From NCBI RefSeq assembly GCF_020991275.1, contig NZ_JAJLQY010000005.1:434001-498000 (forward strand): DNA of 64,000 nucleotides, written 5' to 3'. Of the stretch, positions 52,713-61,854 are shown in pieces (position 1 is the first letter of the stretch; the number at the start of each line of letters is the position of its first letter). This DNA is from Actinocorallia sp. API 0066. Lineage in GTDB: Bacteria; Actinomycetota; Actinomycetes; Streptosporangiales; Streptosporangiaceae. The position numbers and the translations under genes are program-made. The notes under the pieces were generated by a model that was not told where the DNA came from, searched no databases, and saw only the letters and a list, made by a program, of their open reading frames with translations.

Positions 52713-52867
52713 GGCAGGGGCCGCTTGAAGTAGGCGACGAGGGTGTCGCCGCCCTGCGGTCCCGGGATCACCTGGACGAGCTCCCAGCCGTCGGCGCCCC
52801 AGTTGTCCAGAATCTGCTTCGTCGCGTGGATCAGCAGAGGTGCTGTCGCGTACTCCCACTTGGTCAT
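52709..52867 (-). CDS. DUF4177 protein
   Basis: The 52-residue protein reads MTKWEYATAPLLIHATKQIL, then DNWGADGWELVQVIPG and TLVAYFKRPLP, all DUF4177 features. Small, function unknown; conserved with RidA in actinobacteria (Rv3678A). Confidence 0.88.
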   Translation of the reverse strand: MTKWEYATAPLLIHATKQILDNWGADGWELVQVIPGPQGGDTLVAYFKRPLP

Positions 52868-52883
52868 GGACCAAGCGTAGAGG

Positions 52884-53780
52884 TCACCCCCGCTTGTCCG
52901 GGCGGGCCACCGGTTCCACGGCGGGCGCCGTGGGCACGTCGGGCAGATCCTGCATGGTCGCCTCCAGCGCGGGCGGCTCCTCGACGGGGGCGGCGGCCGT
53001 GACGGGCTCGTCCTGGTCCGGCGTCATCTTGTCGAAGAAGCGGAGCAGCTCCACCGGCAGCGGCATGATCAGCGTGCTGTTCTTCTCCGCCGCCACGTCG
53101 GTGACGGTCTGGAGCAGGCGCAGCTGGAGCGAGGCGGGGTCCTTGGACAGCTCGTGCGCCGCCGCGGCGAGCCGCTTGGACGCCTGGTACTCGCCGTCCG
53201 CGGTGATGATCCGGGCGCGGCGCTCACGCTCGGCCTCGGCCTGGCGGGCCATCGAGCGCTTCATGCCCTCGGGCAGCGACACGTCCTTGATCTCGACACG
53301 CTCGATCCGGACGCCCCACGGGCCCTCGGTCATCTCCTCGATGATCGCCCGGAGCGCGGTGTTGATCTTGTCCCGCTCGGAGAGCAGCTCCTGCATCTCG
53401 GCCTTGCCGATCACCGACCGCAGCGACGTCTGGGCGACCTGCGAGACGGCGTACACGTAGTTCTGGACGTTGACGATCGCCTTGCCCGGGTCGATCACCC
53501 GGAAGTAGACGACGGCGTTCACCTGGACCGTCACGTTGTCGGACGTGATGCCGTCCTGGCTGGGCACGCCCATGGCGATCGTCTGCATGTTGACCTTCTG
53601 CAGCCGGTCGACCAGCGGGATGATCAGCGTCAGGCCGGGGCCGCGGACGCTGTTGGCGAGCAGCCGACCGAACCGGAACACGATGCCCAGCTCGTACTGC
53701 TGGACGACCCTGACTCCGGTGGCCGCCGCGACGAGAAGGAAAAAGAGGAGGATCCCGAAGACGATGATGAGTGCGGACAT
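52884..53780 (-). CDS. Band-7/SPFH (slipin-like) membrane protein
   Basis: 298 residues. One N-terminal membrane helix (ALIIVFGILLFFLLVAAATG), then the SPFH domain (VVQQYELGIVFRFGRLL; GPGLTLIIPLVDRLQKVNMQT) and a coiled-coil region rich in Ala/Glu/Arg (MARQAEAERERRARIITADGE). Organises membrane microdomains in the family. ATG 53780 has ribosome binding site gggaggtg. Confidence 0.92.
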   Translation of the reverse strand: MSALIIVFGILLFFLLVAAATGVRVVQQYELGIVFRFGRLLANSVRGPGLTLIIPLVDRLQKVNMQTIAMGVPSQDGITSDNVTVQVNAVVYFRVIDPGKAIVNVQNYVYAVSQVAQTSLRSVIGKAEMQELLSERDKINTALRAIIEEMTEGPWGVRIERVEIKDVSLPEGMKRSMARQAEAERERRARIITADGEYQASKRLAAAAHELSKDPASLQLRLLQTVTDVAAEKNSTLIMPLPVELLRFFDKMTPDQDEPVTAAAPVEEPPALEATMQDLPDVPTAPAVEPVARPDKRG

Positions 53781-53919
53781 CGTGCACCTCCCGGTGTTTG
53801 GGTGCATATCAGACGGGACCGAGGCCCGTCGCGTTCCAGCCTAGATCCCGGATGCCGTGTCAGGGATTACTTACGGCCGGGCTGATGATCGTCGGGACCC
53901 TGACGATAACCTCAAAGAC

Positions 53920-54906
53920 GTGAGCGTTGAAGACACCGATTGGGACGGCGTCCGGCTGCACATCGTCACCGGCAAGGGCGGCACCGGCAAGACCACGGTC
54001 GCCGCCGCACTCGCGCTCGCCCTCGCCTCGGGCGGGAAGCGGGTGCTGCTCGTCGAGGTCGAGGGCAGGCAGGGCGTCGCCCAACTGTTCGACGTGCCTC
54101 CGCTGCCGTACGAGGAGCGCAAGGTCGCGGTGGCGCACGGCGGCGGCGAGGTGTTCGCCCTGGCCATCGACACCGAGGAGGCGCTCATCGAGTACCTGGA
54201 GATGTTCTACAACCTCCGGCGCGCGGGCAAGGCGCTCACCAAACTCGGCGTGATCGACTTCGTCACCACCATCGCGCCCGGCCTACGCGACGTCATCCTC
54301 ACCGGCAAGGTGAGCGAGTCGGTACGACGCCGCCAGGGCAAGGACTTCAAATACGACGCCGTAGTGATGGACTCGCCCCCGACCGGCCGGATCACCAAGT
54401 TCCTCAACGTCTCCGACGAGGTGTCGAACCTGGCCAAGGTCGGCCCCGTGCGCAACCACGGCGACCTCGTCATGAGCGTCATCCGCTCCCCGCAGACCCG
54501 CGTCCACTTCGTCACGCTCCTTGAGGAGATGCCCGTCCAGGAGACCCTCGACGGCATCCGCGACCTGGAGGCGTCCGGGATCGGCGTCGGCGGCGTCATC
54601 GTCAACATGGAACGTCCCGCGGTCCTGCCGCCCGAGGCGCTGGACGCGGCGGGCAAGGGCGAGCTGGACGTCGACGAGATAGCGCGCAGCCTTAAGGCGT
54701 CCGGCTTGGAGCAGCACGCCTCCGAGTTCGCCGAAGCCCTCGTGGCGGAAGCCGCCGAACACTCCCGTAGGACGCGCCTGGAGCAGCGCGAGAAGGCGCG
54801 GATCACCCACCGGCCGCGCTACGACCTGCCGTTCCTGCCCGACGGCATGGACCTCGCCGGCCTGTACGACCTCGCCCGAGCCCTGCGCGACCAAGGAGCG
54901 GCGTGA
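53920..54906 (+). CDS. ArsA/Get3-like ATPase 1
   Basis: 328 residues. P-loop VTGKGGTGKTTVAAALALALA, switch-like VVMDSPPTGR, no metal-binding Cys pair. Rv3679 orthologue in the conserved order. GTG 53920. Forms a pair with the next gene (GTGA overlap); such pairs probably act as a heteromer in cell envelope metabolism. Confidence 0.92.
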   Translation: MSVEDTDWDGVRLHIVTGKGGTGKTTVAAALALALASGGKRVLLVEVEGRQGVAQLFDVPPLPYEERKVAVAHGGGEVFALAIDTEEALIEYLEMFYNLRRAGKALTKLGVIDFVTTIAPGLRDVILTGKVSESVRRRQGKDFKYDAVVMDSPPTGRITKFLNVSDEVSNLAKVGPVRNHGDLVMSVIRSPQTRVHFVTLLEEMPVQETLDGIRDLEASGIGVGGVIVNMERPAVLPPEALDAAGKGELDVDEIARSLKASGLEQHASEFAEALVAEAAEHSRRTRLEQREKARITHRPRYDLPFLPDGMDLAGLYDLARALRDQGAA

Positions 54907-56027
54907 AGAACCTCGACATCGACGCGCTCATCGACGACCGGCGCACCCGCATCATCGTGTGCTGCGGCGCGGGCGGCGTCGGCAAGACGACGACGGCGGC
55001 GTCCCTGGGCGTCCGGGCCGCCGAGCGCGGCCGTGACGTCGTCGTGCTCACCGTGGACCCGGCGCGCCGCCTCGCGCAGTCCCTGGGCCTCTCGGAGCTG
55101 GACAACAGCCCGCGCAAGATCGAGGGCGTCGGCGGCGAGGGCGAGCTGCACGCGATGATGCTCGACATGAAGCGCACCTTCGACGAGATCATCGAGGCGC
55201 ACTCCGACCCCGACAGGGCCAAGCAGATCCTTGCGAACCCCTTCTACCAGTCGCTCTCCTCGTCGTTCTCCGGCACACAGGAGTACATGGCGATGGAGAA
55301 GCTCGGCCAGCTACACCGCTCGCAGGCGTGGGACCTCATCATCGTGGACACCCCGCCGTCCCGGAACGCGCTCGACTTCCTCGACGCGCCCGAGCGGATG
55401 GGCCGCTTCCTGGACGGCAGGTTCATCAGGCTGCTGCTCGCCCCGGCCAAGGCGGGCGGCCGGCTCGGCATGAAGGTGTTCACCGCGGGCTTCAGCCTGG
55501 TCACCGGCGCCATCACGAAGGTGCTGGGCGGGCAGCTTCTCAAGGACGTCTCGACGTTCGTCACGGCCTTCGACACCGTCTTCGGCGGGTTCAGGGAACG
55601 CGCGGAGAAGACGTACGAGCTGCTGAAGTCGCCGGGCACGGCGTTCCTCGTCGTCGCGGCGCCCGAACCGGACGCGCTGCGCGAGGCCACCTACTTCGTC
55701 GACAGGCTGAACTCCGAGCGGATGCCGCTGGCCGGGCTCGTGGTGAACCGGATGGCCGTGTCGTCGGCGCACGCGCTGTCGGCGGCGCGCAGCACCGCCG
55801 CGGCCGAGACGCTCGACGAGCGCGGCGACCACACGCTGGCCGCCTCGCTGCTGCGGCTGCACGCCGAGCGGATGCAGCTCGTCGGACGGCAGGAACGGCT
55901 GCGCGACCACTTCGCGTCGGCGAACCCGACGGTTCCGGTGACGACGGTTCCGGCCCAGGCCGAGGACGTGCACGACCTTGCCGGGCTCCGGGTCATCGGC
56001 GCGGCGCTGGCCACATCCGGCCATTAG
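54903..56027 (+). CDS. ArsA/Get3-like ATPase 2
   Basis: 374 residues. P-loop IIVCCGAGGVGKTTTAASLG, DPARRLAQSLGL, and IIVDTPPSRNALDFLDAPERM, the ArsA/Get3 signature. Rv3680 orthologue. GTG 54903 overlaps the previous stop. The gene is followed by a strong terminator facing wblA. Confidence 0.93.
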   Translation: MKNLDIDALIDDRRTRIIVCCGAGGVGKTTTAASLGVRAAERGRDVVVLTVDPARRLAQSLGLSELDNSPRKIEGVGGEGELHAMMLDMKRTFDEIIEAHSDPDRAKQILANPFYQSLSSSFSGTQEYMAMEKLGQLHRSQAWDLIIVDTPPSRNALDFLDAPERMGRFLDGRFIRLLLAPAKAGGRLGMKVFTAGFSLVTGAITKVLGGQLLKDVSTFVTAFDTVFGGFRERAEKTYELLKSPGTAFLVVAAPEPDALREATYFVDRLNSERMPLAGLVVNRMAVSSAHALSAARSTAAAETLDERGDHTLAASLLRLHAERMQLVGRQERLRDHFASANPTVPVTTVPAQAEDVHDLAGLRVIGAALATSGH

Positions 56028-56051
56028 CTCCAGCCGACATTTAAGACATCA

Positions 56052-56087
56052 CGGACCCGGGTACTTCAGAAAGTACCCGGGTCCGTA
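56052..56087. terminator. Bidirectional terminator between the ArsA pair and wblA
   Basis: acggacccgggtactt (56052–56067) pairs perfectly over 16 bp with aagtacccgggtccgt (56072–56087); 4-base loop. Between convergent genes. Confidence 0.9.
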
Positions 56088-56135
56088 TTGATGGGCCCGA
56101 GAGCCGACCGCGGTCGACCCTCGGGCGTGATGTCG

Positions 56136-56444
56136 TCAGCTCGCGACGAGCTCGTCCGAATCGTCGGAGGTGCGCTCGTATTCTTCCTTGGCCGTCTCAA
56201 GCAGCTCGCGCCACGACGTGACGCCCGGTTTGCGCCGCAGCAGCGCTCGCCGTTCGCGCTCGGTCATCCCACCCCACACGCCGAACTCGATCTTGTTGTC
56301 CAACGCGTCGGCCAGGCACTCGGTCCGTACGGGGCAGCCCCGACAGATGAGCTTGGCCCGGTTCTGAGCCGCGCCCTGAACGAACAGGGCGTCCGGGTCC
56401 GCGTTACGGCAGGCGGCACGGGCGGTCCAATCCGTGATCCACAT
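56136..56444 (-). CDS. wblA: WhiB-family iron–sulfur regulator, WblA/WhiB4 type
   Basis: 102 residues. Cys ligands: C12 region (ARAACRNADPD), then ICRGCPVRTEC with the C-x-x-C-x5-C spacing. The GVWGG turn (FGVWGGMTERERRALLRR) and basic C-terminus are typical. Equivalent to S. coelicolor WblA and M. tuberculosis WhiB4 by locus; in those it links redox state to development or stress. ATG 56444. Confidence 0.95.
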   Translation of the reverse strand: MWITDWTARAACRNADPDALFVQGAAQNRAKLICRGCPVRTECLADALDNKIEFGVWGGMTERERRALLRRKPGVTSWRELLETAKEEYERTSDDSDELVAS

Positions 56445-56721
56445 CTTGGCCCCACTCCCCTAGGGTCTTGTGTAGTTGTGCGCTCCTTGGCCTAGACGGG
56501 CGCGGACGTCAGGCCGCCAAACAAAAGCCGTGGGGAGAAACTTACGGAAGCTAGGGGCGATTCAACAGCCCCCAGAGGGCCCATTCTCGATATAGCCCAC
56601 TGGGGCCATGAGGCGCCTGGTGACTAGTCACTGCTACAGTGCTCGGTTCGCCTGACGACGCCGTGGGACGCCCGGCTGCGGACGCCGAGTAGCGCGGTCC
56701 TCCTTGGGTACCTTGATCGAC
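56445..56721. promoter_or_regulatory. Divergent promoter region of wblA and the penicillin-binding protein
   Basis: 277 bp. No gene. Contains gactagtcactgctacagtgctcgg and, just before the pbp start, the -10-like taccttg at 56707. Confidence 0.5.
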
Positions 56722-58917
56722 ATGCTCGAATCGGGGGATCGGGGTGAGGGCGTGCCGCGCACGCTCGGCAGGCTGGTGGCGGCGAGCGCGACGGCGGGCG
56801 GGCTCGTGGCGCTGCTGCTGGCGCCGGTCGCGGGGGCGGCGGGGCTCGGCGCGCGCAAGGCCGCCGACGACTTCAGGAACATGAACGTCGAGCGGATCAC
56901 CCGCTACCCGTCGGAGAAGTCGGTCGTGTACGCCTCCGACGGCCGCCCGATCGCCACGTTCTTCGACGAGTTCCGCGACCCCGTGCGGCTCGACCAGGTG
57001 TCGCCCGTCATGCGCCAGGCCATCATCGCCATCGAGGACTCCCGCTTCTACGAGCACGGCGCCCTGGACGCCAAGGCTGTGCTGCGCGCGTTCACCCGCA
57101 ACGCCGAGGCCGGACGCACCCGTGAGGGCGGCTCCACCCTCACCCAGCAGTACGCGAAGAACCTGCTGCTCGCCAACGCGCGCACCCAGAAGGAACGTCA
57201 GCAGGTCACCGCCCCTACGTTCATGCGCAAGCTCCGGGAGCTGCGGCACGCGCTGCAACTGGAGAAGACGATGTCCAAGGACGCGATCCTTGAGGGCTAC
57301 CTCAACATCGCGTACTTCGGCGCGGGTGCTTACGGCGTGCAGGCGGCGGCGCAGAGGTACTTCAGCAAGCAGGCGTCCGCCTTGACGCTGCCGGAGGCCG
57401 CCCTCCTCGCGGGCCTCACAAAGAACCCCTTCGCTTACGACCCCCTGTTGCATCCGAAAGCCGCGCGGGAGAGGCGCGACGTCGTCCTTGCGCGAATGGC
57501 GGAGCTGGGCGTCATCACCCGTCAGGAGGAGAAGCGGCAGGTCGCGCAGGGCATCCGGCTGCACCCGACGAAGCCAAGGGGCGGCTGCGCCACGAGCGAC
57601 GTGCCCTTCTACTGCCTGTACGTGCGCGCCGAGATGGTCCGCGTGCTCGCGCAGGGCAAGCCGGAGCTCTTCAAGGAGGCGGAGGAGAAGCTCCAGCGCG
57701 GCGGCTACACCATCCGCACGAGCTTCGACCCGCACGCGCAGCACGCCGTCCAGGAGGCGGTGGACGCGCGCTCGTCGGCCTCCTCGGCCAAGGTGGCCGC
57801 CCAGGCCGTCGTGGAGGTGGGGACGGGACGGCTGAAGTCGCTCGTCACGTCCAAGCGCTTCGGCACCGGCGAGGGACGCACCACGCTCAGCCTCGCCGCC
57901 GACGCGGCGCACGGCGGCGGGGTCGGCGTCTCCGCCGGATCCACCTTCAAGATCTTCACGCTGCTCGCCGCGCTCGACGCCGGCATGCCCGTCCGGACAG
58001 CCTTCCCCTCGCCCGGGTCGATGACCCTCCGCGGCTTCAAGACATGTAAGGGAAGAGAGCTGCCCGCCTGGACGGTGCGCAACTCGCACGAAAGCCAGTC
58101 GGGCCGCTTCACCATGCGCACCGGCACCTGGGGCTCGGTCAACACCTACTTCGCGCAGCTCCAGCGGGCCGTCGGGCTGTGCAAGTCGGTGAAGATGGCG
58201 CAGCGGTTCGGCATCACCCGAGGCGACGGCACACCCCTGCAGGAGGTGCCTCCGCAGGTGCTCGGCAGCAACGAGATCGACATGGTGCACCTCTCGGCCG
58301 CCTACGCGGGCATCGCCAACCACGGCGTCTACTGCCCGCCCGTCTCGGTGCTGGAGGCCACCGGACCCAACGGCAGGCCCGTGCGGCTCGACCTGCCTGA
58401 GCGGCGCTGCCGCAAGGTCGTCTCCCCCTGGGTGGCCGACACCACCCACCACATCATGCGGGGCGTCCTCGGCCCGCGCGGGACGGCGAACGGCATCGAG
58501 AAGCCGTCCAAGGACGCCGCAGGCAAGACGGGCACCTGTGAGAACTTCTCCTGCGCCGTCTTCGCCGGGACTTCGGGGAACCTGTCTTCGGCCGTCGCCT
58601 ACTGGGATTACCGAGGTGGCTTCCGTTACCCCGTCACGGGCGTCTACGGGGCGGGCATCCCGGCGGAGATCTGGTCGGCGAGTCTGAAGGCGGCGCACCG
58701 CGCGCACCGTCCACTCGTCACCCTTCCGGACACCCGGGGCATGGCGTTGGGCGCCGCTGTCTCTACGCTCGACCGTGCCGGGTTCAAGACGGCGGTGTCA
58801 CGCGGACCCGTCCGCTCCCATCTGCCGAAGGGGACCGTCGTGTACACGTCGCCGTCGTCGCAGATCGCGCGGGGTGGCACGGTCACGCTCTTCCTCAGCA
58901 ACGGTGGCGCCAGATGA
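56722..58917 (+). CDS. Class A penicillin-binding protein 1, PonA2 type
   Basis: 731 residues. One N-terminal helix, then the glycosyltransferase domain (IAIEDSRFYEHGALD with the catalytic Glu; EGGSTLTQQYAKNLLL). Transpeptidase: S-x-x-K in SAGSTFKIFTL, S-x-N in GSVNTYFAQ, K-T-G in AGKTGTCENF. C-terminal PASTA domain (TRGMALGAAVSTLDRAGFKTAVS). ATG 56722 is chosen; GTG 56752 (after ggtgagg) is a second candidate. Next to wblA like ponA2 beside whiB4 (Rv3682). Confidence 0.94.
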   Translation: MLESGDRGEGVPRTLGRLVAASATAGGLVALLLAPVAGAAGLGARKAADDFRNMNVERITRYPSEKSVVYASDGRPIATFFDEFRDPVRLDQVSPVMRQAIIAIEDSRFYEHGALDAKAVLRAFTRNAEAGRTREGGSTLTQQYAKNLLLANARTQKERQQVTAPTFMRKLRELRHALQLEKTMSKDAILEGYLNIAYFGAGAYGVQAAAQRYFSKQASALTLPEAALLAGLTKNPFAYDPLLHPKAARERRDVVLARMAELGVITRQEEKRQVAQGIRLHPTKPRGGCATSDVPFYCLYVRAEMVRVLAQGKPELFKEAEEKLQRGGYTIRTSFDPHAQHAVQEAVDARSSASSAKVAAQAVVEVGTGRLKSLVTSKRFGTGEGRTTLSLAADAAHGGGVGVSAGSTFKIFTLLAALDAGMPVRTAFPSPGSMTLRGFKTCKGRELPAWTVRNSHESQSGRFTMRTGTWGSVNTYFAQLQRAVGLCKSVKMAQRFGITRGDGTPLQEVPPQVLGSNEIDMVHLSAAYAGIANHGVYCPPVSVLEATGPNGRPVRLDLPERRCRKVVSPWVADTTHHIMRGVLGPRGTANGIEKPSKDAAGKTGTCENFSCAVFAGTSGNLSSAVAYWDYRGGFRYPVTGVYGAGIPAEIWSASLKAAHRAHRPLVTLPDTRGMALGAAVSTLDRAGFKTAVSRGPVRSHLPKGTVVYTSPSSQIARGGTVTLFLSNGGAR

Positions 58918-58941
58918 GCTGAAAGCCCCTTATGGGACGGC

Positions 58942-61275
58942 ATGGTCGATCGTTCCGGGTACCGTAGCCCCGTGCTGTCCTCTGCCAAGAACCGGGAATC
59001 GACCGCCCTGAAGCTGCTCAAGCTGCTCGCGGCGAGCGTGGCCGCAGGGGTGCTCGTCGCCCTGGTCGTGCTCCCCGGCGTCGGTGGCAGCGCGATCACA
59101 GCACGGGACGCCGCTGACGGGTTCATGGACATGGACGTGGCGGAGATCACCCGCACGCCCGCCGAGAAGACCGTCGTGTACGACGCCAAGGGCAAGGTCC
59201 TCGCCACGTTCTTCGACGAGTACCGCGAGAACGTCCCGCTCGAACAGGTCGCCGACGTCGTCAAGAAGGCCATCGTCGCGATCGAGGACGCCCGCTTCTA
59301 CGAGCACGGCGCGCTCGACCTCAAGGGCACGATCCGGGCCCTCACCCGCAACGCCACCAACGGCGGCACCGTCGAGGGCGGCTCCACCCTCACCCAGCAG
59401 CTCGCCAAGAACATGCTGGTCAACAACACGGACACCGAAGAGGGCTACAAGGAAGCCACCGAGGCGACCATCAACCGCAAACTCCGCGAACTGCGCCTCG
59501 CGCTCCAACTGGAGCAGACGATGACAAAGGACGAGATCCTCCGGGACTACCTGAACATCGCGTACTTCGGCGCGGGCGCCTACGGTATCCAGGCGGCCTC
59601 GAAGCGGTACTTCAACATCCCGGCCTCCAAGCTCAGCCTCGCCCAGGCCGCGACGCTCGCCGGCATCACCAAGAACCCGTTCGCGCTCGACCCCACCCTG
59701 CATCCCGAGGCCGCGCTGGAGCGCCGCGACACCGTCCTGGCCCGGATGCAGGACCTCGGCCACATCACGCCCGAGGAGGCCGCTCAGGCCCGCAAGCAGC
59801 CGCTCAAGCTCAAGGAGTTCCACCCCAAGGGCGGCTGCGAGGCCAGCCAGTCGCCGTACTTCTGCTCCTACGTCTACTACGAGATGATCAACATCTTCAT
59901 GGGCGACGCCAAGCCCAAGGACGACAAGGAAAAGCAGGAGCTCAAGGAAGCGGCCCGCAAGAAACTCCTGCGTGGCGGCTACAAGATCTACACGACGCTC
60001 GACCCGAAGGTGCAGAAGGCGGCCGACCAGGCCGTCAGGTACGCGACCGAGCCGACCGGCTGGCGCGTCAACGTCGAAGCCGTCGTCCAGCCCGGCACAG
60101 GCAAGGTCCTCGCCATCGCCAACAGCAAGAAGTACGGCTCGGACAAGGGCGAGACCACCATCAACCTCGCCGCCGACGAAGCGCACGGAGGCAGCGTCTA
60201 CGGCGTCGACGCCGGATCGACGTTCAAGGTCTTCACCCTCATGGAGGCACTGGACCAGGGCCTGCCCATCCGGACGGCCTTCTCCTCACCCGCCAAGACC
60301 ACCATCCACGGCTTCCAGGACTGCGCCTACGCCTACCCGCCCGCCGTCAACGGGCGCCTCGGCGGCGGCTCGTGGACCGTAGGCAACGCCAGCGACTCCG
60401 AAGCCGGCTCGTTCAACATGAAGACCGGCACCTGGCACTCGGTGAACACCTACTACGCCGCGCTGGAGAAGGAGGTCGGCGTCTGCGAGGCCACCGAGAT
60501 GGCCACCAAGTTCGGCATGGTCCGCACCAACGGGCAGCCGATCCAGCCGATCCCGTCACAGGTCCTCGGCGTCAACCCCATCGACATGGTGCATCTGGCC
60601 GCCGCCTACGCGGGCATCGCGGCGCGCGGCAAGTACTGCGCTCCCAACGTCGTCACCAACGCCGTCGGCCCCGACGGTAAGAAGATCGACATCCCTGCCC
60701 CCAAGTGCGAGCAGGTCATCGACCAGCAGGTCGCCGACGCCACCACGATGATCCTCCAGGGCGTCATCTCCCAGGGCACCGCGCGCGGCCTCGCCATCGG
60801 ACGTCCCGCGGCAGCCAAGACCGGCACCTGCGAGAACTACTCCTGCGCGGTGTTCGCCGGATACACCCCGAACCTCGCCGCGGCCACCGCCTACTGGGAC
60901 TTCAGGGGCGGCCACGCCCACCCCGTCACCGGGATCTACGGGGCGACGATCCCCGGTCCCGTCTGGCAGCGCACCATGACGGCGGCGCTCGCCGGGGAGC
61001 CCGTCCTGTCCTTCAAGGCGCCCGTCCGCGACTTCGGCGACGTCAAGGAGGTGCCCGTCCCCGACGTCAAGGGCAAGCCCGTCGAGGAGGCACAGGCGAT
61101 CCTGCGGGAGGCCGGGTTCAACGTGCGGGTCTCGCCGCGGCCCGTCAGATCGGGCGAGCGGCGCGGGACCGTCGCGCGGGTCAGCCCGTCCAAGGCCGAA
61201 CCCGGAACCACCGTGACGATCTACGTCAGCGGCGGGCGGCGCGGCGGCGGTGGCGACGGCGACGAGCACGACTGA
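58942..61275 (+). CDS. Class A penicillin-binding protein 2, PonA2 type, tandem paralogue
   Basis: A second full-length class A PBP, same domain order: catalytic IAIEDARFYEHGALD, EGGSTLTQQLAKNML, S-x-x-K DAGSTFKVFTL, S-x-N HSVNTYYAAL, K-T-G AKTGTCENYSC, then PASTA (VPVPDVKGKPVEEAQAILREAGF). Clearly a duplication of the preceding gene, 24 bp apart, with an added Lys-rich insertion (GDAKPKDDKEKQELKEAARKK in parts). ATG 58942 or GTG 58972 are possible starts. Up to 777 residues. Confidence 0.94.
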   Translation: MVDRSGYRSPVLSSAKNRESTALKLLKLLAASVAAGVLVALVVLPGVGGSAITARDAADGFMDMDVAEITRTPAEKTVVYDAKGKVLATFFDEYRENVPLEQVADVVKKAIVAIEDARFYEHGALDLKGTIRALTRNATNGGTVEGGSTLTQQLAKNMLVNNTDTEEGYKEATEATINRKLRELRLALQLEQTMTKDEILRDYLNIAYFGAGAYGIQAASKRYFNIPASKLSLAQAATLAGITKNPFALDPTLHPEAALERRDTVLARMQDLGHITPEEAAQARKQPLKLKEFHPKGGCEASQSPYFCSYVYYEMINIFMGDAKPKDDKEKQELKEAARKKLLRGGYKIYTTLDPKVQKAADQAVRYATEPTGWRVNVEAVVQPGTGKVLAIANSKKYGSDKGETTINLAADEAHGGSVYGVDAGSTFKVFTLMEALDQGLPIRTAFSSPAKTTIHGFQDCAYAYPPAVNGRLGGGSWTVGNASDSEAGSFNMKTGTWHSVNTYYAALEKEVGVCEATEMATKFGMVRTNGQPIQPIPSQVLGVNPIDMVHLAAAYAGIAARGKYCAPNVVTNAVGPDGKKIDIPAPKCEQVIDQQVADATTMILQGVISQGTARGLAIGRPAAAKTGTCENYSCAVFAGYTPNLAAATAYWDFRGGHAHPVTGIYGATIPGPVWQRTMTAALAGEPVLSFKAPVRDFGDVKEVPVPDVKGKPVEEAQAILREAGFNVRVSPRPVRSGERRGTVARVSPSKAEPGTTVTIYVSGGRRGGGGDGDEHD

Positions 61276-61284
61276 GACACGGCG

Positions 61285-61306
61285 AAGGCCCCCTTTCGGG
61301 GGCCTT
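61285..61306. terminator. Terminator between the PBP gene and the YqeY gene
   Basis: aaggccccc-tttc-gggggcctt, followed by tgtgg; convergent genes on either side. Confidence 0.85.
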
Positions 61307-61329
61307 TGTGGTTCAGTGGTTCGTCGGCT

Positions 61330-61776
61330 TCAGGCGAGCTGGCGGCGGACCTCGGCGGCCACCTTGCCGCCGTCGGCGCGGCCCACGACCTTCGGGTTCA
61401 CGATCTTCATGACCGCGCCGATGCCCCGCGGGCCCGCCGCGCCGGACTCGGCGATCGCGTCCTTGACCAGCGCCGCGATCTCGTCGTCGGACAGCGGCTT
61501 CGGCAGGTACTCCTCCAGGACGGCGCCTTCCTCGCGCTCCGCGCGGGCCTGCTCCTCCCGGCCGCCCTGCGCGAACGCCTCCGCGGCCTCCCTGCGCTTC
61601 TTGGCCTCACGCGCGAGCACCTTGACGACCTCGTCGTCGCTCAGCGTCCGTACCGCCTTGCCCGCCTTCTCCTCGTTCGTCACCGCGGCGAGCGCCATCC
61701 GCAGCGTGCGCTTGCGCACCTCGTCATGGGCCTTCAGCGCGCTGGTGAGGTCGGCCTCCAGCTTTTCCTTGAGCAT
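61330..61776 (-). CDS. GatB/YqeY domain protein
   Basis: 148 residues. MLKEKLEADLTSALKAHDEVRKRTLRM, VLAREAKKRREAAEAFAQGGR and the closing GADGGKVAAEVRRQL-like segment are typical YqeY. The domain is shared with GatB; its own function is unknown. ATG 61776; divergent from the next gene. Confidence 0.92.
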   Translation of the reverse strand: MLKEKLEADLTSALKAHDEVRKRTLRMALAAVTNEEKAGKAVRTLSDDEVVKVLAREAKKRREAAEAFAQGGREEQARAEREEGAVLEEYLPKPLSDDEIAALVKDAIAESGAAGPRGIGAVMKIVNPKVVGRADGGKVAAEVRRQLA

Positions 61777-61854
61777 CCCCCCATCATGCCCTGCCCCCTT
61801 GCGCGGATCACTCCGTTTATCCCGGCATCCGTCGTCGTCTGGCAGCATTGACGG

